This document shows, piece by piece, positions 25,957 through 33,447 of a stretch of DNA of 64,000 bases. The DNA comes from Aliirhizobium smilacinae (GTDB lineage: Bacteria; Pseudomonadota; Alphaproteobacteria; Rhizobiales; Rhizobiaceae). Position 1 is the stretch's first letter. Each line of letters opens with the position of its first letter. The notes under the pieces are model-generated. The model saw nothing but the letters and a program-made list of their open reading frames with translations. It did not search any database and was not told the origin of the DNA. The stretch spans positions 356,084-420,083 of the forward strand of contig NZ_VDMN01000004.1 of NCBI RefSeq assembly GCF_006335145.1, in the 5' to 3' direction. The position numbers and the translations under genes are program-made.

Positions 25957-26057
25957 TCGTTCAGACATGCTTAGCACCTGAGAAATGGTGGTTCACGCCT
26001 GCGGTCAGGACGGCTATGGTCGGGGATTGAAATCGCTTTTGCCTAATGGATTTTGTC

Positions 26058-27293
26058 ATGACCGATACCGTCACCAGCCGTTTTCTCCGTTACGTCGTCC
26101 TCGACACCCAGTCCGACGCCTCGTCGCCAACTCAGCCATCCACGGCAAAACAGCTCGATCTCGGCAGGATGCTCGTCAGCGAATTGCAGGCAATCGGCGT
26201 CAACGATGCCGAACTCGACAAGTACGGTTATGTCTACGCCACGATTCCGTCCAATACCGGCAAGAACAACGTTCCCGTCGTCTGCTTCTGCGCCCACATG
26301 GATACGGCACCGGACTTTTCCGGCACGGGCGTCAGGCCGCAGGTGATCCGCAACTATCAGGGCGGCGACATCACGCTGCCGGGCGACGCCAGTCGCATCA
26401 TCAAGATGGCCGAACATCCCGAACTGAAGAACCAGATCGGCAACGACGTCATCACCTCTGACGGCACGACGCTTCTTGGCGCAGACGACAAGGCGGGCCT
26501 CGCCGAAATCATGACAGCCGCCGAATTTCTGCTGAACAATCCCGACATCAAGCATGGCACGATCCGCATTCTCTTCACCCCCGACGAGGAAATCGCCCGC
26601 GGCGTCGCAAAGGTCGATCTGCAGAAGCTCGGTGCCGATTTCGGTTATACGCTCGATGGTGAGACCGCTGGCACGATCGAGGACGAAACGTTCTCCGCCG
26701 ACAGCGCGGATATCACCATCAGGGGCGTCGCCATCCATCCCGGCTTCGCCTATGGCAAGATGGAAAATGCCATCCGCATTGCCGGAAATATCATCGCCAA
26801 GCTGCCGAAGGACATGACGCCGGAAACGACGAAAGGCCGTGACGGCTTCATCCACCCGACCTCTGTCTCCGGCGCGATGGAAGGCGCCAAGATCAGCCTC
26901 ATCCTGCGCGACTTCAGGACAGAAGGACTTAAGGAAAAGGCGAAGCTGCTCGAAACCATCATCGCCGAAGTCATGGCCGATTATCCCGGTTCGTCCCATA
27001 CGCTCAAGATTACCGAACAATACCGCAACATGAAGGAAGTGCTCGACCACCATCCGGATATCGTCGAGAACGCCATCGAGGCAATCCGTCGGGCGGGCAT
27101 GTCGCCGGTGCGTGGCAGCATACGCGGCGGCACGGATGGCGCGCGGCTCTCCTTCATGGGCCTGCCCTGCCCCAACATCTTCGCGGGCGGCCATGCCTTC
27201 CACTCGCCGATTGAATGGGTCAGCAGCCAGGATATGGAGCGTGCCGTGAAGACGATCGTCGAGCTGGCGAAACTCTGGGAAGAGCGTGCCTGA
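26058..27293 (+). CDS. pepT: Peptidase T (tripeptide aminopeptidase)
   Basis: A 411-residue M20B zinc peptidase that removes the N-terminal residue of tripeptides in the cytoplasm. Motifs match E. coli PepT closely: YVVLDTQSDASS, FCAHMDTAPDFSGTGV (His/Asp), YQGGDITLPGD, LLGADDKAGLAEIM, FTPDEEIARG (catalytic Glu pair), and IRGGTDGARLSFMGLPCPN with the C-terminal His in FAGGHAFHS. An in-frame ATG at 26046 would add four residues; neither start has a strong ribosome site. Single gene after the uronate-operon terminator. Confidence 0.93.
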   Translation: MTDTVTSRFLRYVVLDTQSDASSPTQPSTAKQLDLGRMLVSELQAIGVNDAELDKYGYVYATIPSNTGKNNVPVVCFCAHMDTAPDFSGTGVRPQVIRNYQGGDITLPGDASRIIKMAEHPELKNQIGNDVITSDGTTLLGADDKAGLAEIMTAAEFLLNNPDIKHGTIRILFTPDEEIARGVAKVDLQKLGADFGYTLDGETAGTIEDETFSADSADITIRGVAIHPGFAYGKMENAIRIAGNIIAKLPKDMTPETTKGRDGFIHPTSVSGAMEGAKISLILRDFRTEGLKEKAKLLETIIAEVMADYPGSSHTLKITEQYRNMKEVLDHHPDIVENAIEAIRRAGMSPVRGSIRGGTDGARLSFMGLPCPNIFAGGHAFHSPIEWVSSQDMERAVKTIVELAKLWEERA

Positions 27294-27398
27294 CGGCTCA
27301 GGCCTTGGGCGCTACGTCAAAAAACGACTTCGACGCGCCAAAATTCGGGAACCGATTGCTGCGCTAGAGGTAAGGCATGGGAAAGGTTGAAAATTCCC

Positions 27399-27629
27399 AT
27401 GCCAAAATACTATTTCAATATCCGTTCTACCAATGATCGTTACGACGATCTGGAAGGAATCGAACTGCAAGACAAGGAGGCGGCGCTCTGCGAAGCGAAG
27501 GCCGCCGCGCGAGAAATCAGTGCAGACAGGTTGAGACGGGGTCTCTTTACAGACGGGAAAGTATTCGAGATTCAGGATGCAGGCGGCGCCGTGGTTGGCA
27601 CGGTACCTTTCCCCCGCACAGTGGAGTAA
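27399..27629 (+). CDS. DUF6894-type small protein
   Basis: A 76-residue protein of a small family common in rhizobia: YYFNIRSTNDRYDDLEGIEL, then an acid-rich helix (DKEAALCEAKAAAREI) and a short strand pair. Function is unknown. I take ATG at 27399 with GGAAAGG upstream, rather than the TTG at 27387 that touches that site. It opens the stress-related stretch but its own promoter is unclear. Confidence 0.65.
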   Translation: MPKYYFNIRSTNDRYDDLEGIELQDKEAALCEAKAAAREISADRLRRGLFTDGKVFEIQDAGGAVVGTVPFPRTVE

Positions 27630-27644
27630 CGCATGCCACCACGG

Positions 27645-28361
27645 TCAGTGGTATGGTCCAAGCAGCCTGTTATATTCCCGTTCGCATTCGCCATAGGCAT
27701 CTTTTGCAAATTCTTCCAGCGCCTGCCGATCGCGCACGATCATCATGCCACGCTCAGAATAGATCAGCTTGCGCCCCTCGAGCACATGAAGCGCGGTTGT
27801 AACGCTCGGACGGCGAACAGCCAGCATGATCGACAGGAATTCGTGAGTCAGGCTGATTTCGTCGCCATCAGTGCGGTCGTGGCACATCAGTATCCAGCGT
27901 GCCAGCCGTTCGTCGATATGATGGACGGCATTGGAAAGCGACGTGAAGGCGCCTTGTACCGATAGTGCCTGAACATACCGGCCAAGCAGGCTCTTGAGTT
28001 CGCCATCCTGATCGAGCAGCGGCTTGAGCAGCGCCGTCGAGATCCGGTACCCATCTCCCTGAACCTGCATGAAAATCGAAAACGGATCGGAGCCTGCATC
28101 AAGCACGACGGCGGCCGGCGTCATCCCGTCCCGCCCGAAGATACCGATTTCTGCATGTTGCCCCTGCGGCGACCGGGCGACAATCGACGCGATACCGGTT
28201 TCGGGAAAATAGGCGTAATCCGCTTCCTCGTGCGGCTCGGAAAGCTCGAAACCGCGCGGCAGCTCGACAAATTCCAGATGCATGGCGATTGCGGTAAAAC
28301 TGGTTGTCGGCAAAAGCCGCAGCAGATTGTTCCGAACTGCCGTTTGCCGAATTTCACCCAT
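27645..28361 (-). CDS. Crp/Fnr-family regulator, copy 1
   Basis: A 238-residue regulator with an N-terminal cyclic-nucleotide-binding-type beta barrel (FVELPRGFELSEPHEEADYA, FPETGIASIVA) and a C-terminal Crp-type winged helix (SLTHEFLSIMLAVRRPSVTT). There is no Fnr-type N-terminal cysteine cluster, and the phosphate-binding loop of true CRP is not obvious. The C-terminal 110 residues are near-identical to the protein at 28922-29647, so the two arose by duplication. Convergent with the DUF6894 gene. Ligand unknown. Confidence 0.85.
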   Translation of the reverse strand: MGEIRQTAVRNNLLRLLPTTSFTAIAMHLEFVELPRGFELSEPHEEADYAYFPETGIASIVARSPQGQHAEIGIFGRDGMTPAAVVLDAGSDPFSIFMQVQGDGYRISTALLKPLLDQDGELKSLLGRYVQALSVQGAFTSLSNAVHHIDERLARWILMCHDRTDGDEISLTHEFLSIMLAVRRPSVTTALHVLEGRKLIYSERGMMIVRDRQALEEFAKDAYGECEREYNRLLGPYH

Positions 28362-28562
28362 TGCTCGCCCTTAAAAAGGAGAACATGGCCTATTCGGCTT
28401 CCTCTGGACGAGTAGTCTCCGCGTGATTTGCTCGATTTCATCTATGGCTATAAAATTCGAGACACAACCCGGCCAGGCAGCTCGGTACGGTATCAGACAA
28501 AGGGGTACAGAGAGCGAAAAACCGTTTATCTAATCAGTATCTTGTACGTCCAGAGATTCGAT

Positions 28563-28925
28563 TTGCCAGACAAGCTCATATTGTTGCTGGAAGACCAGCC
28601 GCTGATCTCCCTCGACATCGAGGAAGCGCTTGCCGAAAAGGGCATGAGCAATTTCGTCACGCTGCGTTCCCGCAAGGATGCACTGAACTGGCTGGATGAA
28701 TCAGCACCCGATTTCGTCCTGCTGGATTTGTATCTCGACGATGGCGACAGCCAGCCGGTCCTCGCCCGTCTTCAGCAGGGCCACATCCCATTCATGATCT
28801 ACACCGGCAGCGAAAAACCTCCCGAATGGGATGAAAACCTTTTCGAAGGCAGCGAATGGATGAGCAAGCCGGGTGACCCCGATATTATGGTCGATCGCAT
28901 CAGAACCCGGCTCGCAAGCATTTAG
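28563..28925 (+). CDS. Stand-alone receiver-domain protein (response regulator)
   Basis: About 120 residues, a single REC domain with no output domain. Visible: the acidic pair in LILLLEDQPL, phospho-acceptor Asp in DFVLLDLYLDDG, the Thr/Ser switch in MIYTGSEK, and the conserved Lys in WMSKPGDPD. I place the start at TTG 28563, since the frame upstream to 28428 has no REC-like residues and no ribosome site. The last four bases overlap the end of the convergent Crp gene. It probably acts as a phosphorelay shuttle or protein-binding switch. Confidence 0.75.
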   Translation: MPDKLILLLEDQPLISLDIEEALAEKGMSNFVTLRSRKDALNWLDESAPDFVLLDLYLDDGDSQPVLARLQQGHIPFMIYTGSEKPPEWDENLFEGSEWMSKPGDPDIMVDRIRTRLASI

Positions 28926-29647
28926 GCTGATTTTCGCGTAATATCATCGACAATGCCGAACATGCGTTCATATTCGCGCTCCGCTCCGCCATAGGAATCT
29001 GCGGCAAATTGCTCCAGTCCCTTCCGGTCCCGAACGATGATCGTCCCGCGGTGTGAATAGATGAGTTGCTTGCCTTCCAGCACATGCAACGCCACCGTCA
29101 CGCTAGGGCGGCGTACCGACAGCATGATCGCCAGGAATTCGTGCGTCAGGTCAATCGCTTCGCCATTAACTCGATCGTGACACATCAAAATCCAGCGCGC
29201 CAACCTCTCATCAACGGGGTGTATGGCGTTCGAGAGCGCTGTAAACGCAGCTTGACTCATTGCCACATGCGCCCAGCGCGTCAATAGGCGCTTCAGCGAA
29301 GGTGATGTTTCGATCATATTCCGCATCACCGCAATAGGCACGCGGACACCATGCCCCGGCACCTGCATGACGACAAGATAGGGGGCGTCTGCGGCCCCCA
29401 ACGCGATTGATGAAGGGGATACTCCCTCTCGACCCAACAATCCGATCTCCGTTCTCTTGCCGGAAGGTGACGTCACCACCGTGGAGATCACCCCGGAGAA
29501 CGGGAAATAGCAGTATTCGAGCGGTTCACCGGGTGCCGAAAGCACGAAGCCTTGAGGAAGATCGATCGGTTCCAAGACAGATTCGAGCGCCGCGAAGTCG
29601 TTCTGCGAAAGACGCGCCAGGAGCTTGTTCTGGTTTCGTATATCCAT
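28922..29647 (-). CDS. Crp/Fnr-family regulator, copy 2
   Basis: A 241-residue paralogue of the 27645-28361 regulator. Barrel motif DLPQGFVLSAPGEPLEYCYF, winged helix DLTHEFLAIMLSVRRPSVTV, and the shared block GLEQFAADSYGGAEREYERM. Start chosen at ATG 29647 with AGGAAGA in front; the frame stays open to 29989 but this extension is low-complexity and unlike the family. An EcfG-type promoter lies 130 bases upstream (29802-29778), which makes it a likely member of the general stress response. Confidence 0.85.
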   Translation of the reverse strand: MDIRNQNKLLARLSQNDFAALESVLEPIDLPQGFVLSAPGEPLEYCYFPFSGVISTVVTSPSGKRTEIGLLGREGVSPSSIALGAADAPYLVVMQVPGHGVRVPIAVMRNMIETSPSLKRLLTRWAHVAMSQAAFTALSNAIHPVDERLARWILMCHDRVNGEAIDLTHEFLAIMLSVRRPSVTVALHVLEGKQLIYSHRGTIIVRDRKGLEQFAADSYGGAEREYERMFGIVDDITRKSA

Positions 29648-30064
29648 TCTTCCTTTTCCTATCCTCTTTGTTGCATCCATTATATCCGGTGGTATTTCGA
29701 CCCGAACGCACCGCCTCCTCTTCTTTGTCCGCAAGGCATGATCTGCCGATGCCGACCACCAAGACGGGCGCATTGGTAACGAGCGCTCTGCCTTGAAGTT
29801 CCCAAATGGAAACACCACCTCATGGTTGCTGGTTGCCTGTGAGGGACCGGCAAGATGAATTCCGCAGCTTCTACCGACCATGTTGCTTGATGAGGATATG
29901 GTGCGACGAAGGCTTGACCCTGTAGTGCCCGCCAAGCAAGGCGGAGCGCCGTCCGTATCCTTGTCCGACGACGTGTCGGACCGCTGCAAAGCCGCCTGAA
30001 ACCATTGGTTCGTCTCTTCGATGCGGCTGTGGTTTCAGTTCATGTTTTGCGTCTGGAGGTAGTG
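29648..30064. other. Intergenic region between Crp copy 2 and the J-domain gene
   Basis: 417 bases without a credible gene. It contains the EcfG-type promoter for the reverse-strand Crp gene and, next to 30064, the GGAGG ribosome site for the J-domain gene. No RNA gene or repeat recognised. Confidence 0.5.
29778..29802 (-). promoter_or_regulatory. EcfG-type general stress promoter
   Basis: On the reverse strand GGAAC (29802-29798) is followed by exactly 16 bases and CGTT (29781-29778). This is the full alphaproteobacterial EcfG consensus GGAAC-N16-CGTT. It would start a leader of roughly 120 bases before the Crp/Fnr gene at 29647. Confidence 0.75.
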
Positions 30065-31000
30065 ATGAGACAGGATCCGTACGAAATTTTGGGCGTGAAG
30101 CAGGATGCGTCGCAGAAAGACATCCAGAGCGCCTTTCGAAAGCTCGCCAAGAAATATCACCCCGACCTCAATCCGGGAGATCGAAAGGCGGAGGAAATCT
30201 TCAAGGAGATATCCGCCGCCAACGAGATTGTCAGCGACGAGGAAAAACGTGCCCGCTTCGATCGCGGCGAGATTGACATCAACGGGGTCGAGCGCGCGCC
30301 CTTCCAGCAGCACCGGGAATATGCCGGAGCCAATGGCGGAGAGGCCTTTTTTGATGAAGGCGGCTTTTCGCAATTCGGCGGCTTCGACGATATTTTCGCA
30401 AGCTTCATGTCCCGGCGCGGCGGCAGCGGTCCGAATGCATCTCCGTTCGGCGAAGCACAGTTTCGCAAAGGCGCAGACGCCCACTATACGATGGAGGTCT
30501 CCTTTCTTGACGCGATCAATGGCACGACCGCACCGGTTTCGCTCGGCTCCGGTTCATCGCTTGATGTGAAAATCCCGGCCGGCACCCGCGATGGACAGGT
30601 TTTGCGCCTTCGCGGCAAAGGCGTCAAAGGTGGAGCCAAAGGTCACGATGGCGACGCACTCATCGAGATCAAGGTCAAACCGCATCCGTTTTTCAAGCGG
30701 GACGGCGACGATATCCGGGTGGAAATTCCCATTACCATCCGCGAAGCAGTGCTTGGCGGCAAGATAAGGGTCCCCACGCCCGGCGGCTATCTGAACGTGA
30801 CGTTGAAACCACATACCAATACCGGCACAACGCTGCGCCTGAAGGGCAAAGGCGTAACGAAGATCGGCAGCGGACATGGAGACTTATTGGCAACGATAAA
30901 AATCGTGCTGCCGGAAATCCCCGATCCGGATCTGACAGCGCTTATGGAAAAGTGGCCGGAAAGATCGAATGAAGATCCGCGCAAGCATCTTAACCTTTAG
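30065..31000 (+). CDS. CbpA-like J-domain co-chaperone
   Basis: A 311-residue DnaJ-class protein. Residues 1-70 form the J-domain (DPYEILGVKQDASQKDIQSA with HPD in YHPDLNPGD), which stimulates DnaK. A glycine/phenylalanine-rich linker follows, then two DnaJ C-terminal beta domains (MEVSFLDAINGTT, IPAGTRDGQVLRLRGKG, VEIPITIREAVLGG). The zinc-finger domain of DnaJ is absent, as in CbpA. ATG at 30065 has GGAGG six bases upstream; the frame upstream is not J-like. Its place between stress regulators fits a protein-repair role. Confidence 0.9.
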   Translation: MRQDPYEILGVKQDASQKDIQSAFRKLAKKYHPDLNPGDRKAEEIFKEISAANEIVSDEEKRARFDRGEIDINGVERAPFQQHREYAGANGGEAFFDEGGFSQFGGFDDIFASFMSRRGGSGPNASPFGEAQFRKGADAHYTMEVSFLDAINGTTAPVSLGSGSSLDVKIPAGTRDGQVLRLRGKGVKGGAKGHDGDALIEIKVKPHPFFKRDGDDIRVEIPITIREAVLGGKIRVPTPGGYLNVTLKPHTNTGTTLRLKGKGVTKIGSGHGDLLATIKIVLPEIPDPDLTALMEKWPERSNEDPRKHLNL

Positions 31001-31007
31001 ACGAGGT

Positions 31008-31032
31008 GGAACTTTCTAGTCAGCCAAGCGTC
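31008..31032 (+). promoter_or_regulatory. EcfG-type promoter for receiver protein (one mismatch)
   Basis: GGAAC (31008-31012), 16 bases, then CGTC (31029-31032) against consensus CGTT. It begins 8 bases after the J-domain gene stop and 106 bases before the receiver gene at 31114. Confidence 0.55.
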
Positions 31033-31113
31033 CTGTACGACGAAAGCCATATTTGAATTATCTGGACCAGGTGTCATCCTCCCCTGGCCCAGGAATGACA
31101 CTGTAAAGGTAAT

Positions 31114-31503
31114 ATGACTGAAGCTGATTATCTGAACGACTGTCCGAATATCCTGCTGCTGGAGGACGATCTTCTACTTGCAATGGATATGGAAGATCAT
31201 CTCCTGCAAACTGGCCATAAGATCGTTGGCCCCTTCGGCAGGATTGCCGATGCGATAGATGCCATCCCACGCAATGATCTGGCTGGAGCGATCGTCGATC
31301 TGAACTTGCATGGAGAATTGTCGGTTCCGGTCATCGAGATGTTACAGGAGCGGGATGTACCGGTCATCATATGCGGCAGTCATGCGGAACTGCCGGAACT
31401 CAAGAGCAGGCTGAAAAATCTGCCTGTACTCCCCAAACCCTTGAACGCACAGAAACTCAACCGACTATTGGAAGAGACTTTTGGTACAAGCAACGTTGCC
31501 TGA
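31114..31503 (+). CDS. Stand-alone receiver-domain protein
   Basis: A 129-residue single REC domain: acidic pair in NILLLEDDLLLAMDM, phospho-acceptor Asp in GAIVDLNLHGE, and Lys in VLPKPLNAQKL. The order LEDD-VDLNL-PKP is the subclass often encoded near rhizobial general-stress and histidine-kinase genes. No output domain, so it signals by protein contact or phosphotransfer. A near-consensus EcfG promoter precedes it. Confidence 0.85.
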   Translation: MTEADYLNDCPNILLLEDDLLLAMDMEDHLLQTGHKIVGPFGRIADAIDAIPRNDLAGAIVDLNLHGELSVPVIEMLQERDVPVIICGSHAELPELKSRLKNLPVLPKPLNAQKLNRLLEETFGTSNVA

Positions 31504-31583
31504 ATGGCCGCATTGAAACCAGCTGGAACGAATACGAGCACGGCGTCAATCTTACAGTGCCGCCCGTCTCTCCCTTAATACGT

Positions 31584-31991
31584 TCAGGACCCGCTGGAGA
31601 ATTTCTGCGCCACGAAGTATCCGACAACGGCAGAAAAAGATGTCAGCGCCGTACCCCACGCCATATCGACAGCACTGACAGTCGGTGACCAGTTCTTCAG
31701 TGTTGCCAGGTTGGTCATGTCATAGGTGCCGTAGGCGATGAAGCCCAGAATTGCGCCCGCTACAGCCGCTGTCGTCCAATTTCCCGACAAAAGTGCAGGC
31801 TGGACGGCGAAATAGACGATGCCGGCAACGTAGAAGAGATAGAACACCCCGGCGGCCACAAAGTTAGGCTGGTCCAGCAAAAGGCTGCCGATCCGGCTGC
31901 GATAAAAACCGGTAGCAACCGTGCCGAGCCAGAGAAAATCGAGACCGAGGAAGGCGACGACGGTACCTATATAGGCCAGCGCATAGGTCAT
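31584..31991 (-). CDS. DUF2177 membrane protein
   Basis: A 135-residue protein with four transmembrane helices. The start YALAYIGTVVAFLGLDFLWL and the block IAYGTYDMTNLATLKNWSP are the DUF2177 signature. It lies 12 bases downstream of chrR and should be on the rpoE-chrR transcript. DUF2177 genes commonly accompany ECF sigma/ChrR and CFA/DUF1365 clusters; molecular function unknown. Confidence 0.85.
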   Translation of the reverse strand: MTYALAYIGTVVAFLGLDFLWLGTVATGFYRSRIGSLLLDQPNFVAAGVFYLFYVAGIVYFAVQPALLSGNWTTAAVAGAILGFIAYGTYDMTNLATLKNWSPTVSAVDMAWGTALTSFSAVVGYFVAQKFSSGS

Positions 31992-32003
31992 CTGTCTCTC
32001 CTG

Positions 32004-32660
32004 TCAGATTTTCAGGATCGGTTGCATCAGCCGCACGATCCAGCTCGAGAATTTCAGCGGCGCTTCGGTGACGGCAAGGCATATGCAATCCTCGCCGTCC
32101 GTCGCGGTGGGCGTGTGGAGCAGCTCACCGTCGGCTTCCTCGATATCTCCGCGAGCAAACAACTCGTCGCCGTCGTGAAAACTGCCGGCCAAAACGAGTG
32201 TCAGTTCCCGCCCCTCATGCGTGTGCTCCGGCACCGGCTTGCCGGCTGGAATACGCAGCAACCTGACCTGCGTCTCAGTGTCCTTCGTATCGATCAGGAT
32301 CTGATAGGCGCCACGACCAAGCGCCCGCCACTTGAGGTCAGCAAGATCCCCACCAAGATAGGACCGCAACGGTTCAGGAAGCACGGCCATCGACTTGGGT
32401 GTTATAGCGCTTGGCCTGATTTCCTCGGCCTTGATATCAATCGCCCGGGTTTTGAAGCGAGCCCAGGCCACGTCTTCATCACCACTTTCGCTTGCCTTGT
32501 CCAGAAGCGCTCCGGCCGCTCCTTCCATGGCAGAGAGGCGCCGGCGGCAATCGGGGCAAAGGGCAAGATGGCTCGCCACAGCAAGGCTCCATCCTTCCGA
32601 GAGGCTTCCCGATGCGTAGTCTATCAGGAAGGCGTCGCTGATATGATGCTTCACGCTCAT
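32004..32660 (-). CDS. chrR: ChrR-type zinc anti-sigma factor
   Basis: A 218-residue two-domain anti-sigma factor. The N-terminal zinc domain has His6, His31, Cys35 and Cys38 (ASHLALCPDCRRRL), the same spacing as Rhodobacter ChrR, and binds the sigma factor. The C-terminal cupin has His146, His148, Glu152 and His182 (PEHTHEGRELTLVLAG), which in the characterised protein are needed for the singlet-oxygen response. It overlaps rpoE by 4 bases. Cytoplasmic; releases sigma when the signal reaches the cupin or it is proteolysed. Confidence 0.93.
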   Translation of the reverse strand: MSVKHHISDAFLIDYASGSLSEGWSLAVASHLALCPDCRRRLSAMEGAAGALLDKASESGDEDVAWARFKTRAIDIKAEEIRPSAITPKSMAVLPEPLRSYLGGDLADLKWRALGRGAYQILIDTKDTETQVRLLRIPAGKPVPEHTHEGRELTLVLAGSFHDGDELFARGDIEEADGELLHTPTATDGEDCICLAVTEAPLKFSSWIVRLMQPILKI

Positions 32661-33241
32661 AGCCGCCCCTCCAGTGTGGAGCGCAGCTTCTCGAAGGCAA
32701 GCCGGATGCGCGACTTCACCGTGCCGAGCGGTACGCCGAGATCGCGTGCGATGGTCGAATGCGATGCGTCGTCGAAGAACGCCCTTCGCAATACATCAAG
32801 CTGCTCTTCCGGCAACGTTGCCATTGCGCCACGTAGCAACTGGGCTTCCTGGAGTTGTTGAAATTCCTGATCGGCGGGTGCCACGTCGTCGGCAACGAAA
32901 GCCGGATCGTTGAAGTCGAACTCCGGGCGCTTGCGTCGATAGGCATCGATCCGGACATTACGCGCAATCGTATAGATCCATGCCGATACGTTGCCGCGAG
33001 CGGGATCGAACTGACCGGCCTTATTCCAGACCGCCGTCATCGTTTCCTGCATCAGCTCTTCAGCGGCCTGCCTATCCTTCGTCTTGGCAGCCATGAAGCT
33101 GCGAATACGCGGCGCATAGAACCGGAATATCGCTTCAAATGCATCGACGCTGCGTTCCCGTCCGACGATGGAAAGCAGCCGCACCATCTCAGCCTTAGCG
33201 AGATCGTCGGCTATCAGACCACCGGAGTTTTTCTTGTTCAT
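32657..33241 (-). CDS. rpoE: RpoE-type ECF sigma factor (ChrR partner)
   Basis: A 194-residue ECF sigma factor. Region 2 is MLLS-like with FEAIFRFYAPRIRSFMAAKT and the -10-reading helix AWIYTIARNVRIDAYRR. Region 4 is LPEEQLDVLRRAFFDDASHS followed by DLGVPLGTVKSRIRLA. I choose the Met at 33241; an open extension to 33376 spans the promoter itself and is not sigma-like. It is preceded by a promoter it can recognise itself (33369-33341), so it is autoregulated. Confidence 0.93.
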   Translation of the reverse strand: MNKKNSGGLIADDLAKAEMVRLLSIVGRERSVDAFEAIFRFYAPRIRSFMAAKTKDRQAAEELMQETMTAVWNKAGQFDPARGNVSAWIYTIARNVRIDAYRRKRPEFDFNDPAFVADDVAPADQEFQQLQEAQLLRGAMATLPEEQLDVLRRAFFDDASHSTIARDLGVPLGTVKSRIRLAFEKLRSTLEGRL

Positions 33242-33340
33242 CCCGAGCCTATGCGCTGCGTGTCCCGTCAGCCTTAAAGCTGACGGTCGCCTCTTTTGAC
33301 ATTTATCAAGCGAGATAGAAATGCTCAGGTTCATGGCAAG

Positions 33341-33369
33341 CTTTACGAGACGCTTACGCCGCCGGATCA
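33341..33369 (-). promoter_or_regulatory. RpoE-dependent promoter of rpoE-chrR-DUF2177
   Basis: Reverse strand TGATCC (33369-33364), 18 bases, TAAAG (33345-33341). This agrees with the Rhodobacter RpoE/ECF11 consensus TGATCC-N18-TAAGA. The start point would fall about 90 bases before the rpoE ATG. Confidence 0.75.
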
Positions 33370-33390
33370 TAGCCATTGCATCTTTTTGAG

Positions 33391-33419
33391 AGATCCGATT
33401 CGCACCCTAACTCGTAATG
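33391..33419 (+). promoter_or_regulatory. RpoE-dependent promoter of the FAD-DUF1365-CFA operon
   Basis: Forward strand AGATCC (33391-33396), 18 bases, TAATG (33415-33419). The spacing matches the divergent rpoE promoter, with one change in the -35. Transcription would begin about 20 bases before the gene at 33448. The two -35 elements are only 21 bases apart. Confidence 0.65.
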
Positions 33420-33447
33420 AAGTGCAGATACGGGCGAGGAATCTGGG

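Noticed and set aside
26043..27203. 386-residue reverse-strand open frame
   Set aside because: Antisense shadow of pepT.
27348..27369. Possible EcfG promoter ahead of the DUF6894 gene
   Set aside because: GGAAC is present at 27348-27352 but no CGTT-like -10 follows at 16-17 bases (GGTA/GTAA instead).
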